Shown here: one piece after another, positions 25,366 to 34,211 of the stretch
Layout: each line of letters starts with the position of its first letter
How positions within the stretch are numbered: position 1 is the first letter of the stretch
Assembly (NCBI RefSeq): GCF_048388525.1
Contig: NZ_DBGCTQ010000111.1
Coordinates: forward strand, 1-64,000
Origin: BQOK01 sp048388525
GTDB lineage: Bacteria; Bacillota; Clostridia; Oscillospirales; Ruminococcaceae
Reading direction: 5' to 3'
DNA length: 64,000 nucleotides
The notes under the pieces: model-generated
Told to the model about the DNA's origin: nothing
The model's input: only the letters and a program-made list of their open reading frames with translations
Database searches by the model: none
Translations under genes and position numbers: made by a program

Positions 25366-26130
25366 ATGATTCCACATATTATTCATTTGTTCTGGTTCGG
25401 ACCAAATCCAAAACCTAAAATTGTGCAGAGATGCATCGATTCATGGAAAAAGCACTTGCCGGGCTACCGGATAATTGAATGGAGCGAAGAAAATTTCGAT
25501 GTAAACATGACCCCGTTCACCAAACAGGCGTACGAGGCAGGGCAATACGCATTTGTGAGCGATTATGCCAGACTATATGTTTTGGAAAGAGACGGGGGAA
25601 TCTATCTGGATGCAGACGAAGAGATTTTAAAAGACATAACTCCTTTGCTGCAAGGCCATAAATTGATTGCTGGGTTTGAACATTCTGAGAGCGTAATGGT
25701 GGGAGTGTTGGGATGCGAAGCACACCACCCCTTGATTCAGGAATTCATGCGATATTATGAAACAACTGAATTTAAAGACCAGAACGAAAATGTTTTAGCA
25801 GAACCTAATCCGCGCATTTTTACGAGGCTGCTCAAAAGCCGAGGCCTGCGCTTGGAAGATCGGAAACAAATATTGCCGGAGCAAATTTGTATTTACCCCA
25901 CAGAAACCTTTTGCGCGAAAAGCGTCAATCTTCAATATTGCATTACGGAAAACACATATGGAGTACAACATTATTCTGGAAGTTGGATGCCTTGGGCCCA
26001 AAAACTGAAGTGGAAAATCCGCAATGGGGTTTCGCATGTGTTAGGGCCCAATATTTATGAAAAGTTGATGAAGCGTTATGAAAGGATAAAAAACAAGGGG
26101 AAGGAAAAGCGAGATGGGTATAAAAGATAG
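25366..26130 (+). CDS. Glycosyltransferase family 32 (capsular polysaccharide synthesis, DXD type)
   Basis: The 254-residue protein opens with IPHIIHLFWFGPNPKP and contains SDYARLYVLERDGGIYLDADE, in which the DAD triplet is the metal-binding DXD motif of GT32 (Och1-like/ capsular) enzymes. No signal peptide. RBS GAAAGG precedes ATG 25366; the 3' end overlaps the acyltransferase gene by 17 bases, suggesting coupling. Typical GT32 donors include UDP-galactose, GDP-mannose and UDP-GalNAc; none can be chosen here. Confidence 0.88.
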   Translation: MIPHIIHLFWFGPNPKPKIVQRCIDSWKKHLPGYRIIEWSEENFDVNMTPFTKQAYEAGQYAFVSDYARLYVLERDGGIYLDADEEILKDITPLLQGHKLIAGFEHSESVMVGVLGCEAHHPLIQEFMRYYETTEFKDQNENVLAEPNPRIFTRLLKSRGLRLEDRKQILPEQICIYPTETFCAKSVNLQYCITENTYGVQHYSGSWMPWAQKLKWKIRNGVSHVLGPNIYEKLMKRYERIKNKGKEKRDGYKR

Positions 26131-26677
26131 GATGCGTTACTATCTCGAACGGCTTAGAGGTGAAGTTCCCACGAAGAAGCTGGAGAAATTGGGCCTGAAA
26201 GTGGGAAAGAATTTTTGCCGGATGGGAGAGTGCATTATCGACCCGGGGCACAGTGTACATATCACGATCGGAGATGACGTAACTTTTGCGCCGCGAGTTC
26301 ATATTTTAGCGCATGATGCATCCATGCACCGTGCGCTGGGGTATACACTGATTCAGAATGTTACGATCGGCAATCGGGTATTTATCGGGGCGGGAAGTAT
26401 AGTTCTACCGGGGGTAACAATAGGGGATGATGTAATCGTAGGCGCGGGATCCGTAGTGACAAAAAACATTCCGGCCGGCGAGATTTGGGTAGGTAACCCC
26501 GCAAAGTATATTGGAAGCACAAAAGCGTTTTATGATAAGCACACACAAATGCTCGGAGATGCAATTGTACCAAAGTTTGGGGAGGAGTACACGCTGCGAG
26601 CCGGAAAGATGAGTGAAAACGAACTGAAAAAGCTGCATGATAAAGTTGATCATGCAGGGAGAGGTTATATCGTTTAA
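26114..26677 (+). CDS. Left-handed beta-helix (hexapeptide) O-acyltransferase
   Basis: Acetyl-CoA-dependent transferase, likely decorating a capsule sugar. The 187-residue protein has repeated hexapeptides (for example ITIGDDVTFAP, VTIGNRVFIGAGS, VTIGDDVIVGAGS) forming the beta-helix, with the catalytic-type histidine in LAHDASMH and the terminal NIPAGEIWVGNPAK segment of the WbbJ/maltose acetyltransferase class. It is embedded in the capsule cluster, overlapping GT32 upstream and nine bases before the next GT2. Confidence 0.9.
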   Translation: MGIKDRMRYYLERLRGEVPTKKLEKLGLKVGKNFCRMGECIIDPGHSVHITIGDDVTFAPRVHILAHDASMHRALGYTLIQNVTIGNRVFIGAGSIVLPGVTIGDDVIVGAGSVVTKNIPAGEIWVGNPAKYIGSTKAFYDKHTQMLGDAIVPKFGEEYTLRAGKMSENELKKLHDKVDHAGRGYIV

Positions 26678-26685
26678 AAGAATTT

Positions 26686-27690
26686 ATGAATTGTAGAGTT
26701 AGTATTATTGTGCCGGTATACAATGCGGAGATGTATTTAACTGAATGTCTTAAATCGTTACAAAAGCAAACCTATTCAGAGCTGGAGATTCTTTTAATTG
26801 ATGATAGCAGTACGGATGGAAGCTGGTCGCTTATGAATTCTTTTGCGAAGAAAGATAATAGAATTTGCTGCTTAAAAAATCAAAATGGCAAAGGGGTTTC
26901 GGGGGCGAGAAATACTGGCCTTACACATGCAAAAGGAAAATATGTAGTTTTTTTAGATAGCGATGATACTGTGAATATATCTGCGGTGGAAACACTAGTG
27001 AAGATAAGTCTCGCATCGGATTGTACTTTTGTTTTTTCAAATGCTGGCAAGAAAGAAACGGCAGAAGTTTTTGAATTCCCTGTAGATTATAAAAGGTTTA
27101 TTGAAGAAGTGGTTTTGGATGGCTTGATTTTTAATCTTCACGGAAAATTATTTAAGACTTGGGTTTTACAAAGCGAGCATGTTCTTTTTGATGAGGAATT
27201 GGATTATGGTGAAGACTTTTTATTCGTATCGAGGTATATGGAAAGCTGCTTAAAATACGAATTAAAAGGAGCTATTATTCCTCAACATCTTTACTTTTAT
27301 AATACAGAAGTTTCCAATAGTCTGAGTAAAAGGCTAACGGCTTCAAAGATAAGTTCATTTGATAAAGTAAAAGAAAATTTGTTGAGAATAACAAACTGGA
27401 ACACACGACCACACGATAGATTGTTTTATTATGTTGTAGACAATGTTTTGAACGATTATTTTTCTCTGAACTTATTTATCTTCAAGGCGGAGGGAGTAAG
27501 GAGCGAAAAGAAAGGACTTTTTTATAGGCTGAAGAATTCAAGAGCATATCAAAATGTTTCTTCTTGCGCCTTCAACAGTTCTTTGCCCATGTTGAAAAAA
27601 GCAATTTGTAGATTGCCGTGTTTCGAATTGTGGAATATTGTTTTCTTTTCACAAAAGGTTTTTGCTGTGTTAAAAAGCACAAGAATTTAG
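26686..27690 (+). CDS. Glycosyltransferase family 2 (capsule cluster)
   Basis: GT-A enzyme of 334 residues: SIIVPVYNAEMYLTECLKSL at the N-terminus, LIDDSSTDGS nucleotide-binding loop and DSDD metal site at about 87-90. The ending is hydrophilic with no clear membrane anchor. Very AT-rich compared with the window average. It lies nine bases after the acyltransferase gene; the last base of the gene is 28 bases before the next start. Confidence 0.9.
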   Translation: MNCRVSIIVPVYNAEMYLTECLKSLQKQTYSELEILLIDDSSTDGSWSLMNSFAKKDNRICCLKNQNGKGVSGARNTGLTHAKGKYVVFLDSDDTVNISAVETLVKISLASDCTFVFSNAGKKETAEVFEFPVDYKRFIEEVVLDGLIFNLHGKLFKTWVLQSEHVLFDEELDYGEDFLFVSRYMESCLKYELKGAIIPQHLYFYNTEVSNSLSKRLTASKISSFDKVKENLLRITNWNTRPHDRLFYYVVDNVLNDYFSLNLFIFKAEGVRSEKKGLFYRLKNSRAYQNVSSCAFNSSLPMLKKAICRLPCFELWNIVFFSQKVFAVLKSTRI

Positions 27691-27718
27691 AAATAAAGAA
27701 AAAGGGAGAGGTTACCTG

Positions 27719-28531
27719 ATGGACCCTCGGTGCACAGTTTTGGTATCCAGTTGTGATGACTATAAAGATATCTGGAACGTTTTTTTTACCTTGTTTAAAA
27801 AATTTTGGCCAGATTGCCCTTATCCTATTGTGTTGAACACCGAGGCAACCGATTATAGTTGCGAGGGATTAGATATCACTATTTTTCATTTTGATAAAAA
27901 TGCAGCGTGGGGGAAAAGATTAAAAAATGCCCTCAAAAAAATAAATTCTCCCTATGTAATTATGTTGCTAGATGACTTCTTTTTTGATTGTAGAGTGGAT
28001 CAAAAGCAGATTGATCAATGTATAAGATGGATGGAGCACGATAGAAATATTGTCAACTTTTCATTTCAACCGGATTACTATGTAAATATTGCAGACGATC
28101 TTTTTGAAGGGTATGAATTGCGTAAAAGCACTTGTCCCTTTCTTGTAAATTGTCAGGCAGGTATATGGAATAGAAAACAGCTAATAGACCTGGTTAAAAG
28201 CCATGAGGATCCTTGGCAATTTGAAGTGTTTGGAACAATTCGCGCGCGTGGCTACAAACGAAAAAAAAGATTTTATGTTGCGACAGGGAAAAAGGGCAGG
28301 GTGTTTACATATCCCATAGGAGGAGGGATCCACAGAGGGCAGTGGACAAAAGATATGCCAGCCCTTTTAAGTAAACATGCGATAACCGAAATAGATTATT
28401 CTCGCCGGGGATTTATTACAGAAGCAATATTGCCTGACCCCGAGATAAAAGATCCGATCAACCCATCTTGGTTTAAACGCTCCCATAGTTTAAAACGTTA
28501 TATTAAGAACTGGCGCTCATATTTGCGCTAA
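27719..28531 (+). CDS. Uncharacterised capsule-cluster protein, probable GT-A-type glycosyltransferase
   Basis: I do not recognise a named family with confidence. The 270-residue protein begins CTVLVSSCDDYKDIWNVFF, resembling GT-A openings, and carries YVIMLLDDFFFDC at about residue 80-92, where the LDDF acidic pair may be the metal-binding DXD equivalent. Later WQFEVFGTIRARG and a Gly-rich IGGGIHRGQW segment recall hits annotated as hypothetical capsule proteins. There is no signal peptide or membrane helix. Location between a GT2 and the flippase argues for a sugar transfer step. GTG/ATG choice: ATG 27719 after GGGAGAGG. Confidence 0.7.
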   Translation: MDPRCTVLVSSCDDYKDIWNVFFTLFKKFWPDCPYPIVLNTEATDYSCEGLDITIFHFDKNAAWGKRLKNALKKINSPYVIMLLDDFFFDCRVDQKQIDQCIRWMEHDRNIVNFSFQPDYYVNIADDLFEGYELRKSTCPFLVNCQAGIWNRKQLIDLVKSHEDPWQFEVFGTIRARGYKRKKRFYVATGKKGRVFTYPIGGGIHRGQWTKDMPALLSKHAITEIDYSRRGFITEAILPDPEIKDPINPSWFKRSHSLKRYIKNWRSYLR

Positions 28532-28555
28532 GTTTAACTGTTTGAGGCTTATTTC

Positions 28556-30094
28556 ATGAAAAAACGGGCAAGTATCAGTTTGATCGCAAACCTTGTTTCA
28601 TGCGTAATTACACTAGGGATTAACTTTATTTTAACTCCTTATTATACTCGCGTTTTAGGAGATGAAGCATACGGGTATGTGGGTTTAGCCAATAGTTTTA
28701 TCACCTATGCAAGCATCGTGACGATTGCTTTCAACGCCATGGCTCAGCGCTTTGTAACAGTGAGCTACCACCAGAAAAAATACAAGGAAATGAATACTTA
28801 TTTTTGGTCAGTCTTCATTTCTGATGTGCTCCTTTCGGCAGTAATAGTTTTGCTTGGAGTGGGGTTTGCCTTCAATTTAGAACATTTTTTTTCTGTGCCG
28901 GAAAGGCTTCTTATAGACGTTAAATGGACATTTTTTATTGCTATTTTAAATTTTGCATTATCTACAGCTTTATCCGTATATTCAATTGCCTATTTCACGC
29001 GTGAGAGAGTGGAAATTGCTGGCGTATTAACAATCGCGGCAAATTTTGGAAAACTGGCTGCATTAATTCCGCTGCTGTATTTTTTTGTTCCGAAAATTAG
29101 TTATATTGCAATTGGCGGGCTGGTGTATAATGCAGTTTTATACATTGGCTATCTGACAATTACAAAAAAGTTGTTACCGGAAGTTCATTTTCAAAGGGAA
29201 TATGTTCAAAAAAAAGCAGTCTTCACCATGCTGAAATATGGCATATGGTCTTCTTTAACAAGAGTGAGCGGCATATTGCTAAACGGTTTGGATTTGTTGA
29301 TTGCCAAAATAGCGATAAGTGGAAGCGCAATGGGCATTTTGTCTGTATCTAAGGTACTAATTCAAGCTTTTGATGCGATTTATGCAGCGATTGCCAGCGT
29401 TTTCCATCCTCGATTAACAAGGCTATATGCAGAAAATAATATTTCGGATCTTATTTTAACGAGCAAACGCTTTTCCCGGTATATTACACTGTTGCTTGCG
29501 GTTCCCAGTGCTGGAATAATTGCATATGGCGATTTTTTCTATAGATTATGGATGCCTTATCGCCCAGAAGCCGAGATTTATCTTTTATATCAGCTCACAG
29601 CGTTACGTTTGATCGCTTCGATCGCGAATTTTATGGTGGAAGGAATTTTGCCGCTGCCTAATATTTATGCCCATGTAAAAGTTCCTACGATTATTAGTTT
29701 AGCAAATGGAGCATTTACAGTTTCAACGATTTTTTTGTGCTTGAAAGTTACAAATTGGGGAATCTATGCGTTGGCTGGAATAGGTTCATTGTTTGGAATC
29801 GTTACTTCATTGGTGGTGCAACCAATTTATGTTGCACATGTGATGAATCTGAACAAAGTCATTTTCATTCCTATGTTGATAAAAAATCTTTCTATTATAT
29901 TAGGGATTGTTGCGTTGTTTTTGGGGATGCGATATGTAATTCCGGCGCCAAAAGGCTGGATGGATTTTTTGATTTTAATCTTTGCAGCGAGTGTTTTGGG
30001 ATATAGTGCAGAAGCGTTGCTAGGAACTACAAAGGACGAGCGGAAAAAAGGATGCGAAGCTCTTAGAAATTTCATAAGGAAAAAGAAAAAGTAA
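28556..30094 (+). CDS. Wzx-type polysaccharide flippase (MOP superfamily)
   Basis: Translocates undecaprenyl-linked repeat units across the membrane before polymerisation. The 512-residue protein has about 12-14 hydrophobic segments; the start MKKRASISLIANLVSCVITLGINF and the early TPYYTRVLGDEAYG motif are typical of Wzx/PST proteins in Firmicutes. It forms the expected set with the initiating transferase and the Wzy-like polymerase of the cluster. Its TAA stop shares one base with the ATG of the fucosyltransferase gene. Confidence 0.92.
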   Translation: MKKRASISLIANLVSCVITLGINFILTPYYTRVLGDEAYGYVGLANSFITYASIVTIAFNAMAQRFVTVSYHQKKYKEMNTYFWSVFISDVLLSAVIVLLGVGFAFNLEHFFSVPERLLIDVKWTFFIAILNFALSTALSVYSIAYFTRERVEIAGVLTIAANFGKLAALIPLLYFFVPKISYIAIGGLVYNAVLYIGYLTITKKLLPEVHFQREYVQKKAVFTMLKYGIWSSLTRVSGILLNGLDLLIAKIAISGSAMGILSVSKVLIQAFDAIYAAIASVFHPRLTRLYAENNISDLILTSKRFSRYITLLLAVPSAGIIAYGDFFYRLWMPYRPEAEIYLLYQLTALRLIASIANFMVEGILPLPNIYAHVKVPTIISLANGAFTVSTIFLCLKVTNWGIYALAGIGSLFGIVTSLVVQPIYVAHVMNLNKVIFIPMLIKNLSIILGIVALFLGMRYVIPAPKGWMDFLILIFAASVLGYSAEALLGTTKDERKKGCEALRNFIRKKKK

Positions 30095-31164
30095 TGAAAA
30101 AAGCAATAAAAATAAAACTGGTTGGATTTTGGCCGGGGTTTGATTGGGAAAAGAGTGTATTTGGGGAAATATTACAAAGACATTACGACGTGCGGTTTTG
30201 TGAAGATCCAGATTATGTTTTTTGCTCTTTTAATACGTATCCGTTTGAATTTGTGAATTTTGACTGTGTGAGGATTGGACTTTCATGGGATACATTTTCT
30301 CCCAATTTTAATCAATTCGATTATTTTATGTCGCATGATCAAATTATGTTTGAGGATCGAGCATTATGGCTTCCTTGTTTTTGGGACTATCCAGAATATA
30401 TTTTTATGGCAGAAAACAAGCATAAGGATATTGATAAAAAAATCGTAAAAAACAAAGATGTATTTTGCGATTTAATTTATAGACATGGGAAAGACGATTA
30501 TGGATATCGAAAAAAAGCCTTTGATATATTCAACCAATATAAACCGGTTGTGGCGGGAGGACTTTTTTTGAACAATATGCCTCATGGGGAGGTGGTTACC
30601 CACGGTCGAGAACAAACAAAACTGAAACTACAGCAAAGAAGTAAGTTCAGCCTTGCAATTGAAAGTATCAGTCATGCAGGATACATCAGCGAAAAAATAG
30701 TTCATCCATTTGCGGCACGGTCAATTCCTATTTATTGCGGGCACCCAAAAACGGCGCAAATTTTAAATCCAAAGGCTTATATAAATTGTGCTGATTACGA
30801 TTATAATTGGGAACGCATTTTGAAGCGGGTTATAGAACTAGACCAAAATGAAGATGAATACTTGTCTATGCTAGAACAACCAGCTTTTGCAGATCCGTGT
30901 TATGCCACACATTCTTACCAAGAACTGGAAAGATTTTTGACGAAAATCTTTGATCAGCCACCAGAAAATTCATATAGACGACTACGCGATGTGCCTGGAC
31001 ACAAGTATACATATTGTCCGTCTATGGAAGAAAGCTGGTTAAAAGAATATAATGCTTTATGTCGCACACACGCGCCATTTCACGAGTTTTATAAGCGGGG
31101 ATGGCTTAAGGGGTATTTGGCTTTGATGGACCGTTTTAATATTTACCGACAGCGTAAAAAATAA
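30094..31164 (+). CDS. Glycosyltransferase family 10 (alpha-1,3-fucosyltransferase-like)
   Basis: GT10 enzymes transfer fucose from GDP-fucose to GlcNAc or glucose. The diagnostic C-terminal block is present: FSLAIESISHAGYISEKIV, then IPIYCGHP and ILNPKAYINC, corresponding to the GDP-fucose site of Helicobacter and animal alpha-1,3-FucTs. Length is 356 residues, without a membrane anchor. The start overlaps the flippase stop (TAATG). GDP-fucose synthesis genes (gmd/fcl) are absent from the window. It is the last gene of the capsule cluster and is followed by a terminator. A donor other than GDP-fucose is possible within the fold. Confidence 0.85.
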   Translation: MKKAIKIKLVGFWPGFDWEKSVFGEILQRHYDVRFCEDPDYVFCSFNTYPFEFVNFDCVRIGLSWDTFSPNFNQFDYFMSHDQIMFEDRALWLPCFWDYPEYIFMAENKHKDIDKKIVKNKDVFCDLIYRHGKDDYGYRKKAFDIFNQYKPVVAGGLFLNNMPHGEVVTHGREQTKLKLQQRSKFSLAIESISHAGYISEKIVHPFAARSIPIYCGHPKTAQILNPKAYINCADYDYNWERILKRVIELDQNEDEYLSMLEQPAFADPCYATHSYQELERFLTKIFDQPPENSYRRLRDVPGHKYTYCPSMEESWLKEYNALCRTHAPFHEFYKRGWLKGYLALMDRFNIYRQRKK

Positions 31165-31266
31165 AAAGATATTTCTGTCATCCGTGAGAAAACGGTATAA
31201 AAGAAGCAAGCCGCAAATCAGGCTTCGAAGCAGACGAGTGATTTTCTGGCAGAGAAAAGTAAAAAA

Positions 31267-31300
31267 GCCCCTCACAGCGCAAAGCGGTGAGGGGCTTTCG
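31267..31300 (+). terminator. Intrinsic terminator closing the capsule cluster
   Basis: GCCCCTCAC (31267-31275) and GTGAGGGGC (31287-31295), followed by TTTCGTTT; preceded by an A tract, so it may also work for the minus strand. Confidence 0.88.
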
Positions 31301-31307
31301 TTTGGAC

Positions 31308-31918
31308 TCAGATAACAGCGTCATCCAGCAGAAAATCTATAATGCCAATATTCAAAACGCCGCTTTCATCGTACCAGCGTTTATGGATGTCATGCCGGAC
31401 GATCACTTTTGGAAAGGAATCTCCGGTCAGGGCAAACGGCTTGTTTTCCGTTATGACTTTTTCTTCGGTGTTCAGTGCGTAGGCCGACTGAATGTAAATT
31501 TTTTTGCCGCCGGCATTTGCAATGAAGTCTATCTCCCGTGCCACCTGAGAGATCTTGTCCTGATCGTTTTTTCATTGCTGAACACAATGCCAATGTCGAC
31601 CACGCACTCGCGGATGATCAGCTCATTGTAAATGATGTTTTTCATGATATGTGTCATTTCCTGCTGACGAAAGCCGATCCGCGCGTTGCGCAGCCCGATG
31701 TCTTCACAGTAATACTTGTTGGGATAATCAAAATAGCTCTTTCCCTTGACATCCCAGCGCTTGCATTCGGCGAATAAAAAAGCGTCTGCCAGATAATCCA
31801 TATACAACCTTACGGTGTTCAGCGCAACGACGTTTTCACCGGCGCGTTTCTGCTTGGTGTTGATGGTACTGGCAACCCTTGTGGGATTGGTGATTGAAAA
31901 CTTACTGCGATTATTGGG
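31308..31918 (-). pseudogene. Remnant of an AAA ATPase with DUF4143 domain, truncated and frameshifted
   Basis: Only the C-terminal DUF4143 part is left. One frame (about 31918 to 31529) encodes NPTRVASTINTKQKR, then YMDYLADAFLF, DVKGKSYFDYPNKYYC and NIIYNELIIRE; the next frame (31544 to 31308) continues AREIDFIANAGGKKIYIQSA and ends with a WYDESGVLNIGIIDFLLD tail. The two frames together match the end of the archaeal/bacterial AAA-plus-DUF4143 proteins, so a frameshift lies near 31530-31550, and the ATPase domain upstream is missing (in-frame stop at 31919-31921). The 105 bases upstream to 32023 contain nothing recognisable. It lies between the capsule terminator and a YesL-like gene. Confidence 0.85.
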
Positions 31919-32023
31919 CTACTTTTCAATAGATGTTATACACTAAGCAATGATCGAAAACAAGTGAATTATTAAGAGTTGCTTAAGGATTGTTCCTCTG
32001 TTTAACGATATAACAAACAAGGG

Positions 32024-32809
32024 TTACTCTTCCAGATCCTTCTCCCGCTTTTCGGCGAACTGCTTTTCCAGATCGAAGGTTTTGTCCATCACGGGGTAGG
32101 CGATCATTTCGGTAATGAGGACCATGAGCGCGAAGCCGAAGAGGGCACACCAGAGCAGCGAGATGGGCAAAAACAGGATCACGGCCACCCAGTAGACCGT
32201 TTGCACCAGCGCCATGAGCAGCGCGCGGGGCGCGTTGCCCAGGCCGAAGAACAGGCTGTTTTTCAACAGGCCCGCAAAGGGCATGTCCATAAGCACCAGC
32301 TGGCCGAACAGAAAGGGGAAGCACATGCCGGTGAGCGCGATGTTCAGCCCCAGAAGGCCCGCGCTGACCACGCTGACGCCGGCGCCGGTGGCCAGCACGA
32401 ACATTGCCGTGAAGATCTGGCTGGAAACAAGGATGCCCAGCAGCGCGCCGGGCACAAGGCTTGCCTTCCAGTTGCTCTTGAACGCGCGCTTGTAGGTGTG
32501 CCACCAGAAGCCCGGCTCGTCGCGCAAAGCGCGCAGCACCGTGTCGTGCAGGCCTGCGTAGCAGGGGCCTGCCAGCATGCCGCCCAACAGCCCCGCCAGC
32601 ACCGTGATGGGCAGGTTGTGCGCCATCACCCCGAAGCCCACGAAAAACGCCCCGGGCGCAAAGCCCAGCGCGCACAGAACATTCGCCTTGAACAGGCTGC
32701 CCATATCGCGCCCGAGCACCTCGAAAAAGCGGCCCGCGCCCTTTTTTCGGGGCGCGTTTTTGGGCACGCCCGGCCCCGGCCGGTCAAAGTTGCGATTGAA
32801 AAATCCCAT
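32024..32809 (-). CDS. YesL/DUF624-like membrane protein
   Basis: Membrane protein of 261 residues with about five hydrophobic segments. The pattern after helix 2, GPCYAGLHDTVLRALRDEPGFWW followed by a Lys/Arg/Trp-rich stretch TYKRAFKSNWKAS, is what DUF624 proteins show. These are frequently encoded beside CUT1 sugar transporters and LacI or two-component regulators, but no molecular activity is established. RBS GGGGAGAAG precedes ATG 32809. It is divergent from the maltodextrin LacI gene. The hydrophilic N-terminus is rich in Pro, Arg and Lys. The stop is 105 bases from the DUF4143 remnant. Confidence 0.82.
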   Translation of the reverse strand: MGFFNRNFDRPGPGVPKNAPRKKGAGRFFEVLGRDMGSLFKANVLCALGFAPGAFFVGFGVMAHNLPITVLAGLLGGMLAGPCYAGLHDTVLRALRDEPGFWWHTYKRAFKSNWKASLVPGALLGILVSSQIFTAMFVLATGAGVSVVSAGLLGLNIALTGMCFPFLFGQLVLMDMPFAGLLKNSLFFGLGNAPRALLMALVQTVYWVAVILFLPISLLWCALFGFALMVLITEMIAYPVMDKTFDLEKQFAEKREKDLEE

Positions 32810-32871
32810 GATCTTCTCCCCTGCGGCGAACGCCCGGCGCCCGCGCGCATCTTTCTTGTATTCTTTTATTT

Positions 32872-32900
32872 ATGATACAACGCCCGCCCCGTTTTTTCAA
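32872..32900 (-). promoter_or_regulatory. Promoter of the YesL-like gene
   Basis: On the minus strand TTGAAA (32900-32895), 17-base spacer, TATCAT (32877-32872). Confidence 0.7.
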
Positions 32901-33013
32901 CCAAAAGGGCGAAAGGGTAACGAATGATTTACAACTTTTCCAGTTTCTGTGTGCAGATTGCACTATTTTTTGAGGGAACGCTTTCGCAAACTGATGAAAA
33001 TGGTTCCAGGCCC

Positions 33014-33042
33014 TTGTAAAATCAAAAAGGCGGGCATATAAT
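33014..33042 (+). promoter_or_regulatory. Promoter of the maltodextrin LacI gene
   Basis: TTGTAA at 33014-33019, 17-base spacer, TATAAT at 33037-33042. Predicted start near 33049, at the edge of the palindromic operator. Confidence 0.82.
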
Positions 33043-33050
33043 GAGTTTGT

Positions 33051-33064
33051 CGGAAACGTTTCCG
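33051..33064. promoter_or_regulatory. LacI/MalR-type operator
   Basis: CGGAAACGTTTCCG is a perfect 14-base palindrome with a central CG, positioned at the predicted transcription start. A degenerate second copy CGGCAACGTTTTTT overlaps its end (33063-33076) and a weaker GGAACGCTTTCGC lies at 32977-32989. This implies repression of the promoter by the adjacent LacI protein. Confidence 0.82.
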
Positions 33065-33124
33065 GCAACGTTTTTTCAGAACGATTCAAGAGCGGGAAGT
33101 AAGCGGCGGAAGCGGGGCGAGGGT

Positions 33125-34126
33125 GTGACCATCAAGGATATCGCAAAAGAGAGCGGTTACGCCATCAGCACCGTGTCCCGGGCGCTGAACAACCACCCGG
33201 ACGTGAGCGAGGAGGCCAAGCGCCGCATCAGCGAGATCGTGGCGGAGCGGGGCTTTGTGCCGAATTCCAACGCGCGGCAGCTCAAGCGCCAGCAGGCAAA
33301 GTGCATCGCCTTTATTGTAAAGGGCACCACCAATATGTTCTTCAGCGATATGCTGGTGGAGCTGCAGCGCAGGGTGAGCGAGGCCGGCTACGACGGCGTG
33401 GTGCAGTATCTGGCCGAGGGCGACGACGAGGTGGCCCTGGCCCAGCAGCTGTGCCGGGAGCTGAAACCCAAAGGGCTGATCTTTTTGGGGGGCGACAGCC
33501 GCAACTTCGCCAGCGGGTTTTCCGAGGTGAAGGTGCCCAGCGTGCTGGCCACCACCGTGAGCGGGGAGCTGCAGTTCGACAACCTTTCCATGGTGGGGGT
33601 GGACGACCGCGCAGCGGGCCGGCGGGCCATTGATTATTTGATGGAGAACGGCCACCGCCGCATTGCTGTGATCGGCGGCGACCCCGAGGACTCGAGCCCC
33701 GGCCGCATGCGGCTTGCAGGCTGCAAGGAGAGCTTTGAGGCGCACGGCCTTGCCTTTGACGAGGCGATGTTTTTGCCCGCCTGTTTCAGCTGGGACGAGG
33801 GCTACGCCGCGATGAAGCGCTTTTTGGACGGCGGGGGCGAGGCCACCGCGGTGTTCGCCATGAGCGACGTGCAGGCCGTGGGTGCGATCCGGGCCATTTT
33901 GGACGGCGGCCGCACGGTGCCCGGCGATATTTCGGTGCTGGGGTTCGACGGCACCCCGGTGGCCCGGTTTTACAACCCCACCCTGGCCACCCTGCGGCAG
34001 CCCGCCGCCGAGATCGCCAAGACCAGCGTGAAGCTGGTGCTGGGATGCATTGAGCGGCAGCGCCCGGCCAGGACCGTGCTGCTGGAGGCCGAGCTTTTGC
34101 CCGGCGGGTCGGTGCGTGCCCTGTGA
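33125..34126 (+). CDS. LacI-family regulator of the maltodextrin operon (MalR-like)
   Basis: Repressor of 333 residues. The helix-turn-helix is at the very N-terminus (TIKDIAKESGYAISTVSRAL), followed by the hinge and an effector domain; GDISVLGFDGTPVARFYNP is the characteristic C-terminal segment. The frame is open from 33041, but an ATG there would lie inside the -10 box and upstream of the transcript start, so GTG 33125 is preferred, with GGGCGAGG upstream. It precedes a binding protein, two permeases and malQ on the same strand, and a palindromic operator lies at its own promoter, so autorepression is likely. Effector probably maltose or a maltodextrin. Confidence 0.93.
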   Translation: MTIKDIAKESGYAISTVSRALNNHPDVSEEAKRRISEIVAERGFVPNSNARQLKRQQAKCIAFIVKGTTNMFFSDMLVELQRRVSEAGYDGVVQYLAEGDDEVALAQQLCRELKPKGLIFLGGDSRNFASGFSEVKVPSVLATTVSGELQFDNLSMVGVDDRAAGRRAIDYLMENGHRRIAVIGGDPEDSSPGRMRLAGCKESFEAHGLAFDEAMFLPACFSWDEGYAAMKRFLDGGGEATAVFAMSDVQAVGAIRAILDGGRTVPGDISVLGFDGTPVARFYNPTLATLRQPAAEIAKTSVKLVLGCIERQRPARTVLLEAELLPGGSVRAL

Positions 34127-34141
34127 ACATTTTTGGTAACC

Positions 34142-34187
34142 AAAGCGGACCGTCCGCTTTTGATTAAAACCGCCCCCGCAAGGGGGC
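34142..34187 (+). promoter_or_regulatory. Two tandem hairpins in the malE-type leader
   Basis: AAAGCGGAC (34142-34150)/GTCCGCTTT (34152-34160) is a near-continuous palindrome followed by TTGATT; GCCCCC (34172-34177)/GGGGGC (34182-34187) has a GCAA loop. They separate the LacI gene from the binding protein gene. The first could be a weak terminator or an operator, the second a 5' stabiliser just upstream of the RBS. Confidence 0.55.
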
Positions 34188-34211
34188 AAAAGCAAAAAGG
34201 AGACACACAAT

